Positions 45,019 to 57,100 of a stretch of 64,000 nucleotides of DNA are shown in pieces. The stretch's first letter is position 1, and every line of letters begins with the position of its first letter. The notes beneath the pieces are model-generated. The model was not told where the DNA came from. It did no database searches and worked only from the letters and a program-made list of their open reading frames with translations. Source of the DNA: DAOUJW01 sp034421015 (GTDB lineage Bacteria > Chloroflexota > Dehalococcoidia > Lucifugimonadales > UBA2985); the NCBI GenBank assembly GCA_034421015.1, contig DAOUKT010000022.1, forward strand, positions 97,488-161,487, given 5' to 3'. Position numbers and translations under genes: made by a program.

Positions 45019-45047
45019 GTCTTAACCATGCATTTGGGGATTGTCAA
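45019..45047 (-). promoter_or_regulatory. candidate promoter of the importer operon
   Basis: A perfect TTGACA on the minus strand (45047-45042) is followed after 17 bases by a poor -10 (TAAGAC). The site lies about 140 bases before the substrate-binding protein gene. The call rests mostly on the -35. Confidence 0.3.
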
Positions 45048-45132
45048 GAGGTCGGCGAGTGGAGCGGGGGACAAGGCCGGGCAAGCTATGCGCGCCCTCG
45101 ATGATGTCCTGGTCATCTGCTAGAATCCATCC

Positions 45133-45876
45133 ATGCCCAGCTACGGTGTCACTCTTCTCTCCGGGGGACTCGATTCCACTACGGTAACGGCCTACGCGAA
45201 AGGCCGCGTCGACCATCTGTCTGCGATTACCTTCAACTACGGGCAGACCCATTCCAAAGAGGTAGATTGTGCTGTAAAGATCGCCGGCCTCATGGGCATC
45301 GAGCACACGGTTGTGGACATCTCCTTTCTCCCGGACGTTGCCTGGTATTCCGCCCTCACCAGCCCGGACCGTTTCCGGGTCCCGTCCGGGCGTACAGGGG
45401 AGCAAATAGGCCACGCGATCCCCATTACCTACGTGCCCATGCGCAACACGATTTTCCTGTCCCTGGCCGCCGCTTATCTGGAGAGTCGGGTCCTGAACGC
45501 AATTGAGGTGGAGGAAGTGGACGCTTCCCAGGTGTCGGCCCACATATACATGGCGCCCAATGCTATAGACTACAGCGGTTACCCGGACTGCCGACCGGAG
45601 TTCTACGAGAGCATGAAGCGGACCCTGGAGTTGGGCAGCAAGCTGTGGGCTGAGTACGGGGTGTCGATGGAAATCGAGACTCCCATCATCGACCTGACCA
45701 AGGCCGAAATAGTAGCCCTGGGAACCAAGCTCGGGGCTCCGCTGGAGCACACGTGGAGCTGCTACGAGGGCAGGGAAGTCCCCTGCGGCTCGTGTGAGAG
45801 CTGCGTCCTGCGGGCAAAGGGGTTTGCCGAGGCGGGCATTCCCGACCCGGCGCTCGCGGGCCTCGGCAGTGAATGA
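45133..45876 (+). CDS. queC: 7-cyano-7-deazaguanine synthase
   Basis: ATP-dependent conversion of carboxydeazaguanine to preQ0 in the queuosine pathway. A 247-residue protein with the PP-loop LLSGGLDSTTVTAYA at residues 9-23, VPMRNTIFLSLAAAYLE, and the C-terminal zinc-binding cysteines CYEGREVPCGSCESCVLRAKGF. All are normal for the family. No other queuosine genes are in the window. Free-standing gene on the plus strand. Confidence 0.96.
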   Translation: MPSYGVTLLSGGLDSTTVTAYAKGRVDHLSAITFNYGQTHSKEVDCAVKIAGLMGIEHTVVDISFLPDVAWYSALTSPDRFRVPSGRTGEQIGHAIPITYVPMRNTIFLSLAAAYLESRVLNAIEVEEVDASQVSAHIYMAPNAIDYSGYPDCRPEFYESMKRTLELGSKLWAEYGVSMEIETPIIDLTKAEIVALGTKLGAPLEHTWSCYEGREVPCGSCESCVLRAKGFAEAGIPDPALAGLGSE

Positions 45877-45978
45877 GAGGCCTGCGTGACGTTCGCCCCT
45901 ATGGCAATGTGACTGAGGAGCAGCCGGCATTCCTGTCCGTTTGTTGGTGATGGCAACACCAGTCGCAATGCTCTTCTC

Positions 45979-46075
45979 GCCCGCTCATGGTGAGCCTGTC
46001 GAACCATTTGAGCGGGCAGACTGTGAGGGTAGTTACTCCCGCTCATTTCCTTCGACAAGCTCAGGATGAGCGGGA
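45979..46075. repeat. pair of large palindromes, partial MITE-family relative
   Basis: Two palindromes of the same kind as inside the MITE-like elements: 45979-46017 (GCCCGCTCA pairing TGAGCGGGC) and 46037-46075 (TCCCGCTCAT pairing ATGAGCGGGA, ten pairs). Just downstream, ATAACCAACAAGCTCCGAGA near 46107 resembles the right MITE end. The copy is degraded at its left end. It fills the gap between queC and the phosphopantetheinyl transferase gene. Confidence 0.6.
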
Positions 46076-46180
46076 AAAGGGAGGCTTACCTGAAGGGAGT
46101 CAGCATAACCAACAAGCTCCGAGAACACCACGGATTCCAAGCTACCACCAAACGTGGCTGTGGTAGTATACTCTGCTTGA

Positions 46181-46930
46181 ATGCGCTCCGGAAAAGGCCC
46201 GTCACCAACTGAGATGCTGGCATCCCTGAAGGACACATTGTGGACTCCGTTCAGGAAAGTGGACGATGCAGTCGTGCTCCACGTCGACCTGGATTCCAAC
46301 GCCGCCAGGGAGGCTGAGGCAGTTGCGTGGCTCAGCCATGAGGAGCGGGCCCGGTGCGACAGATTCCTGTCGGACGGGCCGTGGCGTCGCTTCGCCCTCT
46401 GCCGGGCGGCCCTGCGATCCGTTCTGTGTGACCGGCTTGGATGCAGCAACGAGCGGCTCTCCTTGGGCGCGTTTGAGTTCGGGAAACCCTTTGCCATCCT
46501 GCACGGAGAGATTGCGCCCATCAGTTTCAACGTCAGCCACAGCGGCGACCACGGCCTGATTGCATACGCCCCGGACGGCTGGCTGGGCGTTGACGTGGAA
46601 GAGCGCGTAGCCCCAAGAGACCTGGATGGGCTGATTGAGTCCGCGCTCAGCCCCGTCGAACGGGCGGAGCTTGCCTCTGCAGGCGAGCAGAACAGGCTTC
46701 ACGAGTTCTTCAGGCTCTGGACTATCAAAGAGGCGTTGATCAAGGCCGTGGGGCTTGGCATCTCCATCAGCATGTCGGAGCTGGAGGTCCCGGTGGAGAT
46801 GCGTCAGGGCGCGAAAGGCGGTGTGTTCAAACTGCCGCAGACACCGGGCGTGAGCTGGCGGCTGGAGGACATGGGCACGGAGAGCTTTGCCGCGGCCGTC
46901 GCCCACGAGGTTGCAACCGGCCGGAGTTGA
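46181..46930 (+). CDS. Sfp-type 4'-phosphopantetheinyl transferase
   Basis: Transfers phosphopantetheine from CoA to the serine of carrier proteins. A 249-residue protein of the large Sfp class, with the family motifs ISFNVSHSGDHGLIAYA, GWLGVDVEERV with metal-binding acids, and FFRLWTIKEALIKAVGLGIS. It sits 1.2 kb before the PKS, and so is the likely activator of the PKS carrier domain and the free-standing ACP. TATACT at 46167-46172 puts the expected transcript start at or next to the ATG, so translation may be leaderless; no ribosome site was seen. Confidence 0.92.
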   Translation: MRSGKGPSPTEMLASLKDTLWTPFRKVDDAVVLHVDLDSNAAREAEAVAWLSHEERARCDRFLSDGPWRRFALCRAALRSVLCDRLGCSNERLSLGAFEFGKPFAILHGEIAPISFNVSHSGDHGLIAYAPDGWLGVDVEERVAPRDLDGLIESALSPVERAELASAGEQNRLHEFFRLWTIKEALIKAVGLGISISMSELEVPVEMRQGAKGGVFKLPQTPGVSWRLEDMGTESFAAAVAHEVATGRS

Positions 46931-46992
46931 CCCCGACGTGAGTCCGGCGGCCAAGCGCTGAAGGCCGGACTCCCCGAAGAGCATAGGAGAAA

Positions 46993-47901
46993 ATGTCGAC
47001 ATCAGAAGCGCAGTGGGTGGTGCCAGATCCACTCTCCACCCACGAGGTACAGGTGGATGCAGACACCGTCGTAACGCTGCGGCGTCACGGAAACCCTGAC
47101 GGCCCGCGTCTCGTAATGAGCCACGGCAACGGCCTCGCAATTGATCTCTACTACCCCTTCTGGTCCCTGCTGGCCGCAGACTTTGACCTCATCATGTACG
47201 ACCTGAGAAATCACGGTTGGAACAACCTCAGCCCGATTGACAACCACAACGTGCCCACGCTGGTCCGCGACCACGACCGGATCATTGAGGAGATAGACCG
47301 GCGCTACGGGGCGAAGCCCAAGGTAGGCGTGTTCCACTCTCTGTCTGGCATGATCAGCCTTCTGTCGCCTGAGAAGGGCATTGGGTTCTCGGCCCTTGTC
47401 CTGTTTGATCCGCCACTCTGCAAGCGCGGCGCTAGCTACAACGAGTTCGACGCAGCGGCTGTACGCACTGCGGAGCTGACCCGGCGGCGCACTGAAAGAT
47501 TCAAGGCCAGGAAGGAGTTCGCGGAATTCCTGCCATATATCCCGGTCTATCAGCGCGTTGTGGGCGGGGTCTGTGACCTTGTGGCCGAGACAACCCTCCG
47601 CGAGCAGGAGAACGGCGAGGGCTATGAGCTGCGGTGCCCTCGCGAGTATGAGGCACAGATTGTGGACTACGCCGCCATTTTTGCGGTTGCCGTGGACTTT
47701 GGAGAGTTCCTCTGCCCGGTGAAGGTGATCGGGGCCGACCCCACCTTGCCCTACTCGTACCTGCCGACCCTCGACCTCAGCGACATATACGGCGTGGACT
47801 ACGACTTCCTGCCGGAAGCGACCCACCTGCTCCAGCTTGAGCAGCCGGAGCAGTGCGTAGCGGCAATGCGCGAGTTTCTTCAACGCGTCATTGCCGAATG
47901 A
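46993..47901 (+). CDS. alpha/beta hydrolase
   Basis: A 302-residue alpha/beta hydrolase. An oxyanion-type HGNG motif is MSHGNGLAIDLYY, the nucleophile elbow reads GVFHSLSGMISL with Ser in an unusual HSLSG, and the C-terminal catalytic His is in LPEATHLLQLEQPEQ. An AGGAGA site precedes the ATG. It lies between the phosphopantetheinyl transferase and the PKS on the same strand. The PKS has no thioesterase domain, so this hydrolase is a candidate for product release or proofreading; that is inference. Confidence 0.85.
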   Translation: MSTSEAQWVVPDPLSTHEVQVDADTVVTLRRHGNPDGPRLVMSHGNGLAIDLYYPFWSLLAADFDLIMYDLRNHGWNNLSPIDNHNVPTLVRDHDRIIEEIDRRYGAKPKVGVFHSLSGMISLLSPEKGIGFSALVLFDPPLCKRGASYNEFDAAAVRTAELTRRRTERFKARKEFAEFLPYIPVYQRVVGGVCDLVAETTLREQENGEGYELRCPREYEAQIVDYAAIFAVAVDFGEFLCPVKVIGADPTLPYSYLPTLDLSDIYGVDYDFLPEATHLLQLEQPEQCVAAMREFLQRVIAE

Positions 47902-47979
47902 CAAACACCTGAATCCCACGTTCCCGCAATGGCTTTCCGAAGCGAAATTGCTCAGTGCCGAGCAAGCATCCGGCTGTGC

Positions 47980-48044
47980 TATAATGGGCAATGCACATCG
48001 TTACGCGAGGGAGCCTGAACTCGGCCAAACGGTATCGATATAAT
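47980..48044 (+). promoter_or_regulatory. two candidate -10 sites upstream of the PKS gene
   Basis: TGCTATAAT at 47977-47985 is an extended -10 with a perfect TATAAT core, and a second TATAAT lies at 48039-48044. Neither has a good -35. They lie about 165 and 105 bases before the chosen GTG start. If active, the PKS has its own transcript separate from the hydrolase gene. Confidence 0.35.
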
Positions 48045-48148
48045 TGGTGGTCTCAGCCCACTTTGCATCATTAACCTCAATAGCCCGAAATGATGGACGC
48101 TATGAACCGGGACATGCGCACCACCGAATTCAGAGGAGAGTGACCGAA

Positions 48149-51100
48149 GTGACGCGGGACAGTGGAGCTTATTTCTCAGAACCCATAGCTGTTGTCGGCA
48201 TGGCGTGCCGGTTCCCCGGCTCCGACGGCCTTGAGGCGTACTGGAGCCTCCTGGAAGAGGGCAGAAGCGCCGTCACGGAGGGCGTTCCGGGTTCAGGCGC
48301 AGGCCGAATCGGGCAGATTTTCGCCGACGGCCCCGCCCAGAACAGGGCGAGCCGCTACGCCGCGTTCATAGAAGACGTCGACAGGTTCGACCCATCGTTC
48401 TTCCGCATATCCCCCCTGGAGGCGCAGTTTCTGGACCCCCAGCAGCGACTGATGCTGGAGGTGAGCTGGAGGGCGCTGGAGGACGCGGGCATTGACCCCG
48501 AAAGGCTGCGTGGCACTCGGACCGGGGTTTTCGGCGGAATCACCCACAGCGACTACCGGGAGATAATGGGCGGAATCGGGAATCTCGGCGGCCCGGCCTC
48601 CAATCTGTACGCCGCCACCGGCACATCTCAGAATACGGCTACTGGGAGAGTCTCCTACGTCCTTGGCCTGCAAGGCCCTGCGGTCTCCGTGGACACCGCC
48701 TGCTCCTCGTCCCTCGTGGCCACGCACCAGGCTATAACCGCGCTCCGACAGGATGAAGCCGACATAGCCCTCGCCGGAGGGGTCACCACGATCCTGTCCG
48801 CGAACGTCATGGAGGCGCGGGCGGGCGCAGGAATGCTGGCCCCCGACGGGCTCTGCAAGACATTCGACGCCTCAGCCGACGGATACGTCCGCGGCGAAGG
48901 GTGCGGCATACTGGTGCTGAAACGCCTGAGAGACGCCGAGGCCGACGGCGACCGCATATGGGGCGTAATTCGCAGCTCCGCACTGAACCAGGACGGTGCC
49001 AGCCAGGGCTTGACTGTCCCCAACGGCGAGGCTCAAGCCCTGGTGATAAGGGACGCGCTGCGGCGGGCCGGTGTCACGCCGTCCCAGGTGGGCTACGTGG
49101 AGACCCACGGAACAGGGACGCCGGTGGGAGACCCCCTTGAGCTGCAGGCCATCGCTGAAGTGTTCGGCGGAGAGCGAGAGGCGGAAAGCCCTCTCTACAT
49201 TGGATCGGTGAAGACTAACTTCGGCCACCTGGAGTCGGCCGCAGGCATTGCCGCTCTGATAAAGGTCTTTCTCTCGCTGAACCAGGGGATGATCCCCAAG
49301 CACCTCAACTTCCAGAACCCTTCCCCGGCCATTGATTGGGAAAGCCTCCCGATACGCGTGCCGACTTCCACCCTCGCATGGCCTGCGTCGGACGACCGCC
49401 CTCGGCTGGCGGGCGTGAGCGGGTATGGGTGGTCCGGCACCAACGCCCATCTAGTTGTGGAGAGCTACGGCGCGGCGCGCCATGCGCCAACCGGACCCTA
49501 CCGGCTGCGCCTGCCCTCGGGTTCCCCACGGCAAATAGCCGCTTCACTGCCCAACGCCGCCGGGGAACTGCCCTCTGCTGAAGAGACGGTCGAGCGTCCT
49601 TCACGCTTGCTTCCGCTGTCGGGCAAGACGGATCAGGCGCTGAAGGACCTGGCGAGAAGCTATCAGACTTGGCTGGACGAGCGCGGGGCAGACCTGGACT
49701 CCCTACTTTCGGATATGTCCTGGACTGCGAGCGTAGGTCGGAGCCACTTCCCTCACCGGGCGTGCGTTGTGTTCAGGGATGCCGAATCTCTGCGCGAGGG
49801 CCTCGCGGCAGTTGTCGAAGGTGGCAAGAACACTGAGCCGAAGAGAGAGGCCAGGGTCGCATTCGTCTACACCGGCCAAGGCAGCCAGTGGGCCGGCATG
49901 GGAGAAACGTTATACAAGACCGAGCCTGTGTTCCGGGCGGTCCTGGACATATGCGAACGAGTCGTACTGGAGGAGCGCGGCAAGTCGCTGCTGGACGTGA
50001 TGTTCGGCAGACCGGGAGCGGATGGCGAACTCATCGATTCATGGTGGGCGCAGCCGGCGATTTACTCCCTGGAGTGCGCGCTCACGGCGCTTTGGGAGAG
50101 CGTCGGGGTCAGGCCGGACGTGGTGATCGGACACAGCACGGGGGAAATCGCGGCGGCCCATGCGGCAGGCGTATACGGCCTGGAGGACGGCCTGAGATTC
50201 ATTATGAAGCGCGGAGAATGCCTCGGGGCGGTCCCGGAAGCGGGAGCCATGGCGGCGGTGTTCGCGCCACAAGCGCGAGTCGAGGAGACGATCGATGAAT
50301 ATAACTCCACATCCGACTGCGCGGACTTGAACATAGCCGTGGACAACGGCGTTCACCAGGTAATCAGCGGGCCGACTGTGGCGATTCAAGCCATGGTGGA
50401 CCTTTTCGAGTCGGAAGAGATCATGGTAAGACCGCTTTACACTGCGCAGGCGTTCCACTGCGTTCTGCTGGAGCCCGCGCTGGACTCACTGGAGGAGGCC
50501 TACCAGAGCGTGGCGGTCTCCCAGCCGTCCGTGGCCCTGGTCAGCAACGTGACCGGCAGACTCCTTGAGGAAGGTGAGACGCTGGACTCGGGGTATTGGC
50601 GTCGACACGCGCGCCAGACGGTGCAGTTCCGCAAGGGCATAGGGGCGCTGGCGGAGTTGGGGGTGGACGTGGCGATTGAGATGGGGCCGCACTCAGTGCT
50701 CGGCCCTCTGCTGTCACTGGTGTGGCCGGGCCCGGCGGACCTGCCGGAGCCGCCCGAAGCGCCGGTGGTCCTTCAGAGTATGCTACGTCCTCGTAACGAC
50801 GACCCGGCTCCGGAACTCAAAGACGCATTTCTGACCGCAGTCGCGAGCGGGTATGAGGCGGGACTCGATCTTTCCTTCGACGGCCTTTTCGCGAATGAGA
50901 GGCGACGCAAGATAGAGCTGCCGGGCTACCCGTTCCAGCGCGAGCGGTACTGGCTGGATGAGAACCTTCGCAGGCGCGTGGCCGACGGCCATCCGCTCCT
51001 GGGGACGAGACACGAGTCGCCCCGGGGCGAGGTCATGTTCGAGGCCGAGGTCTCCTCCGGAGACCCGTCCTGGCTGGCTGACCACAGGGTCTTCGAGCGC

Positions 51101-54100
51101 GTCATCATGCCGGGCGCAATGTACGGCGCAATTGCAGCAGCCGCGGCGGTGAGAGAGGGCGCAGGGTCGGTGGAAATGGAAGACCTGCAGCTGCACAGCG
51201 CAATGGTATTCGGACAGGAGGAGTCCGGCAGCGGGGGGGCTCACGCCGGGCGGAGAGTTCAAGCAGTGCTCAACAGCCCGGAATCGGGAAGGCCCCGCCA
51301 CCTGGAGATATTCAGCAAGGGCGATGGTGAGGACGCCTGGACGCTTCACGCAGAGGCCAGGATTTCCCTTGGAAGCAGGGCCCGCGGCCCCGCAAATCAG
51401 GTTGACGTGGATGCCCTCAGGTCCGGCCTGTCGCCACTGGACGTGCCGGGCTTCTATCGCGCCAGGGCGGAGTCCAGCATCAATCTTGGCCCGTCTTTCC
51501 GGACGCTCCAGTCGCTCTGGGCCGCCGGCGGCGAGGCCATCGGCGAGATAGCACTGCCGGAAGGCGTTGAGCAGGGAAGCGTGGAGCTGCATCCGCTGCT
51601 GCTGGACGGATGCTTCCAGGTCATGTCGGCGGCGCGCCATTCGGCGGACGTCGACAGCGGAGAGGCGTACCTGCCCTTTGGATGGGAGCGGATGTGGACT
51701 GCCGGCGCTCTGCCTGAACGCGTGATCTGTCACGCGCGCTTCCGAGACGATGCCAGGGGCGGCAGCGACAGCGGCGTCGAAGCCAGGGAAGTGCTGGCCG
51801 GGGACTTCACCATCTATACGCCGGAGGGGGTTGAGATAGGCGGAGTGACCGGGTATGCGGTGAAGCGCGCCACCAGGGCCTCACTCCTGTCGGCAACTGA
51901 GGGTATACAGGACATGCTGTACGAAATCATCTGGCGTGACGCCCCGCTTGAAGAGGGAATGAAACCGGCGGACTTTCTGCCGGATCCCACAAGCGTCGCG
52001 TCCGGTTCGCCTCCGTTCACACAGTATCTTGCTGATGAAGGCGTTGCCGCCGATAAGCGAGCCGGACTGCTGGACGACCTGGAGAGGCTGTCCTGGTCGT
52101 ATGCCCTTGCCGCTCTGGAACGCCTGGGATGGACGCGCAAGGCAGGCGATGTTGTAGAGCCGGAGGCCCTGCGGAAGAACTTGAACGTCCTGGATGAGCA
52201 CAGCCGTCTGTTCCGAAGGATGCTTGAGTTGCTCGCAAGGGGCGGGATTGTGGAGGAGGCGGGCGAGGAGTTTGTGGTCAGAGTTGGATCGGACGACCCT
52301 CTGCCTGAGGATTTCCCCGCCAACCCAGGCGAGTTCGCAGACCGGATGAGTTCGCAATACGAGCACGGCTCCAATGAGATAGGGCTCTTCCGGCGAAGCG
52401 CCGGCGCTCTTGCTGATGCAATCACGGGCAGGGCGGACCCCCTGACCCTGCTGTTCAGCAGCGGAGAGCCAACCGCCGCCGACCTGTACCTGAAAGCGCC
52501 GGTGGCCCGGGCCGCCAACCGTATGCTGGGCGAGGCGATTGCCGCGCTCCTGGTCGATCTACCCGAAGGCCGCAAGCTCAGGGCGCTTGAGGTTGGAGCG
52601 GGGACAGGCTCGGCGACTGCTTCCGTGATACCTGAACTCCCGGCCGGGCGATTCGAATACGTGTATACGGACATATCCGCAGGCTTCTTCTCAGAGGCGG
52701 AGGCGCGCTTTGGAGGAAGCGAAAACTCAATCGAATACCGCGTCCTTGATATAGAGCGAGACCCAGTGGAGCAGGGTTTCGCCTCACACGGCTACGACCT
52801 GGTGATTGCATCCAACGTACTGCACGCCACGCGCTACCTGAGCGAGACGCTGGAGCACTGCCGGAAGCTCCTGGCTCCATCCGGTCAGCTCGTAATGCTT
52901 GAGAACCTTCGCGGCCAGGGCTGGCTGGATCTCACGTTCGGGCAGCTGGACGGCTGGTGGCGTTTTGCCGACGACTATCGCCCCCATCACGCCCTGGCGA
53001 GTCCGGCCGTATGGCGGCAGGCCCTCAGCGACGCGGGCTTTGGAGAGATTGAAGTCCTGGGACTGGACAAGGCCGACTCTGCGGGTACGCCGGACAGGGG
53101 CGTGATAATAGCCAAAGGCCCGGTGAAGGTCGAGGAGCCCGCCGGGGTGTGGGTCCTGGCCGACGATAACTCAGGGATGGCTGAGGAGCTGGCCGCAGAG
53201 CTATCGGCGCGCAACCAGACAGTGGTCCTCGCGAATCCAGGCGAGAAGCTGAGCGACCAGTCGGAGCGGGAAGGGAGCGCAGTAGTCAGGGCATCCGTCG
53301 AGATGGAAAGCCGGGACTCCTGGCGGTCTCTGATAGAGGCTCTGCCGCATGGCGCGCCGCTCAAAGGCGTCGTACACCTTGTCGCCCTGAACGGGCATGG
53401 AGAGGCCGCTTCTTCAGAGGAGTTGGGCGAGGACGCGAGACGGATGGGAGGGAGCGCGCTTGCGCTCGTTCAGGCCCTGGGAGACGCCGACGCGATACCG
53501 GAGAATGGCGTGTGGCTCTTCACGCGCGGTGGACAGGTGCTGGAACGAGAACGTCAAGGCGAGCTTGCCGGCGCTCTGCTCTGGGGGTTTGGCAGAGTAG
53601 TCGGGCGAGAGGCCCCGCACCTGCAGCCGAGGACTATAGACCTGGACCCGGAGCGGACGGTTGCTGGCTCCGCCCTGGTCAACGAGCTGATGTACCCGGA
53701 TTCTGAGACCCAGATCGCCTATCGCCTGGGCTTCCGACAGGCGGCGCGCCTTGTGCGAGCAGACACGTCGACGGAGCGTCTGTCTCTGCCCGACGACTCA
53801 GGCTGGTCCATTCAGCCGGACGAAGGCGGCTCTCTCGATGAGTTGCAGGTATTGAGTCTGCCGGAGCGCGCCCTGGGGCCAAGGGAAGTCCGCGTGGCTG
53901 TGGAGACTGCCGGGCTGAACTTCTCGGACGTGCTGCTGGCAATCGGAGTTGCGGGAAGTGGGAACCTCGGACTTGAGTTGTGCGGCCACGTCCTGGAAAC
54001 CGGAGCCGACGTATCCGGCGTATCCGTGGGCGACCGCGTAGTAGCCCTTGGATTCAACACCTTCAGCTCAGAGGCAATCATGAGAGAGGAGCTTGTGGCG

Positions 54101-57100
54101 CCGGCGCCCCAGGGTATCTCGACAACCGCCCTGGCCACAATTCCAACTGTATTTGCAACGGCCGCCCTGTCCTTTGAGCACACCGGTCTCAATGCTGGTG
54201 AACGGGTGCTCATCCACGCCGGATCGGGCGGCGTGGGTCTGGCGGCTATCCAGCTTGCGCAGGCCGCGGGAGCGGAGGTGTTCGCCACGGCCAGCTCGCC
54301 AAAACAGGACTTTCTTCGTTCAATCGGCGTCAAGCACATCTTCGATAGCCGTCAGACCAGGTTCGGCGAGGAGGTCCTTGAAGCCACCGGAGGCGAGGGC
54401 GTCCACGTTGTGCTGAACAGCCTGACGGGAGAGGGCTTTATCGAAGCAAGCCTGTCCTGCCTGGCCCACGGCGGACGTTTCGTGGAGATGGGCCGGCGCG
54501 ACATCCTCAGCAAGGAGGAAATGGCCGCCACGCGCCCGGACGTCGACTACTACATCGTTGAGGTGGATGTTCTGAAAGAGCAGGACCCGGAGGAGCCCGG
54601 AGGGGTACTCAACGCCGTGATGGAGCGGGTGGCCGCAGGCGAGCTTGAGCCCATACTCCACAGCAGATGGTCGATGAGTGAGCTGGGCTCCGCGCTGAAG
54701 TTCATGCGGTCTGCGCGGCACATCGGGAAGATAGTCCTTGCAAAATCGCCTCTGGAGACGGGCCGTCTCAGGGCCGATGGGACCTATCTCGTAACGGGCG
54801 GACTTGGCGGTATCGGCTGCGCCCTGGCCGGGAGGCTCGCGGACCTGGGAGCGGGCGCAATCGTGCTGAACGGACGCCGGGACCCCGACCCGGAGGCCGT
54901 GGAGGCGATAGACGCTCTGCGACAGCGAGGCGTCAACGTCCAGGTGGAGCTGGCCGACGTCACCAATCCGTCAGCAGTAGACGCGATGCTGGAGCGGGTG
55001 GAGGCGACGTTGCCGCCCCTCGCCGGTGTCATCCACAGCGTGGGCGTGCTGTCGGACGCCGCCATCACAAATCAGACCTGGGACAGCTTCAGGCAGGTCC
55101 TCTGGCCCAAGATGCTTGGGGCATGGCACCTGCACAGGGCGACCATGCACAGAGACCTGGACATGTTCATTCTGTTCTCCAGCGCCGCGGGCGTAATGGG
55201 CAACCCTGGTCAGACGAATCACGCGGCGGCCAACACGTTCCTTGACCAGCTTGCGGCCCACCGCCGGGCGTTGGGCTTGCCCGGTCAGGCGATAGCCTGG
55301 GGCGCGTGGTCGGAGATCGGCGAGGCGGCGGAGCAGCGCGGTCGCATCGAGGAGCGGCTGGGCGCCGGCGGAACGGGGTGGATGACGCCACAGCAGGGTT
55401 TTCAGGCACTGGAGAGGCTCGTGAAGCAGGACGTGACGTCGGTCATGGTGGCCGCAATCGACTGGCAGAGATACGCCGAGAGTCAGGCTGGCGTTGCACC
55501 CTTCCTGGATGAAGTGTTCACCACGTCAGAAATCGACAGCGCCGAAGCTCTGCAGTCGTCGGACGACCTCCTCTCCCAGCTGGGAGTCTCGCGCCAGACC
55601 GACTCACAGGGCGTCCTGGCCTCATTCCTGCAGAAGGAGCTTCAGGCGGTGATGCGACTACCCACGGCCCCGTCCCCGTCCATCGGTTTCTTTGACCTGG
55701 GGATGGACTCGCTGATGGCCGTGGAGTTCAGGAACCGGCTCAACCGCGCCTTCGCAGGCGAGTACGTGGTCTCCAACACGGCCGTCTTCGACTTCCCCGA
55801 CATCACGCAGCTTTCCCGGCACCTGTCGGAGGAGCTTGGACAGGTCGACACGAGGGTTGAGCCGGAGGCGACGCCAGTCGTCGCTCTTCCCTCGCCTCTC
55901 ACTTCACGCGAAGTCGAGGAGGACGGCATAGCGATAGTGGGAATGGCATGCCGCCTGCCCCGGGCCGGCAACCTGTCCGAGTACTGGGAGATGCTGTCGT
56001 CTGGCGTTGACGCGATAACCGATGGCCGTCCCAACTCCGGTGACCTCAACGCTCCAAAGATGCGCGGCGCATTCATTGAAGATGTAGAGTGGTTCGATTC
56101 CCGGTTCTTCCGCATCGCGCCGGTGGAGGCGCGCACAATGGACCCCCAGCAGCGGTTGATGCTGGAGACGAGCTGGGAGGCTCTGGAAGACGCCGGGATT
56201 GACCCGGAGGCGTTGAGGGGCAGCCGCACAGGGGTGTTTGCCGGAGTCACGGGAAGTGAATACAGGGACCTGATGGAGGCCAGCGGAAAGTCCGGCAGCT
56301 ACCTGGGCACCACACCAAGCATAACTGTGGGCCGGGTGGCCTATGCGCTGGGCCTGGAAGGCCCCGCAGTGCCCGTGGACATGGCGTGCGCATCGTCGCT
56401 TGCGGCAATACACCAGGCGGTGGGCAGCCTCAGACGGGGCGAAGTGAACCTGGCTCTAGCCGGTGGCGTGCACCTGGTCCTGTCCCAGGCGGTTACCGGG
56501 TTCATGACCGAGGCGGGTATGCTGTCGCGGTCGGGGCAGAGCAGGCCCTTTGACGCAACTGCAGACGGGTACGTCCGCGGCGAGGGCTGCGGTGTCATAG
56601 CGCTGAAGAGATTGAGCGATGCGAAGGCGGACGGCGATCGCATCTGGGGCGTCATCAGAGGTTCCGCCGTCAACCAGAGCGGAGCGAGCGCGGGCTTGAC
56701 AGTCCCCAACGGCTCCACCCAGGAGCGCGTTATGGAGGACGCCCTGGCCCAGGCCAACCTCACGGGAGCGGACGTTGACTACCTGGAGGCCCACGCCGTC
56801 GGGTCGCAGATGGGCGACGCTATCGAGATTCGCGCTGTGGGCGCGGTGTACGGCAGGGGGCGCGAGGCTGAAAACCCGTTGCTCATCGGTACGGTCAAGT
56901 CCAACATCGGCCACCTGGAAGCCGCGGCCGGGATAGCCGGTGTGCTCAAGGCCGTGCTCGCCATGCAGCATGGCGTTATCCCAAAGCACCTGCACCTTGA
57001 GAACCCGAATCCTGAGATCAACTGGGGCCAACTCCCGGTGCGAGTTACCTCCGAAGCGACTGGATGGCCCTCCAACCCGGGCAGGCCGCCTCGCGCCGCG

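Noticed and set aside
46202..47140. A 312-codon minus-strand frame antisense to the phosphopantetheinyl transferase gene
   Set aside because: Antisense to a gene with clear catalytic motifs and no independent support.
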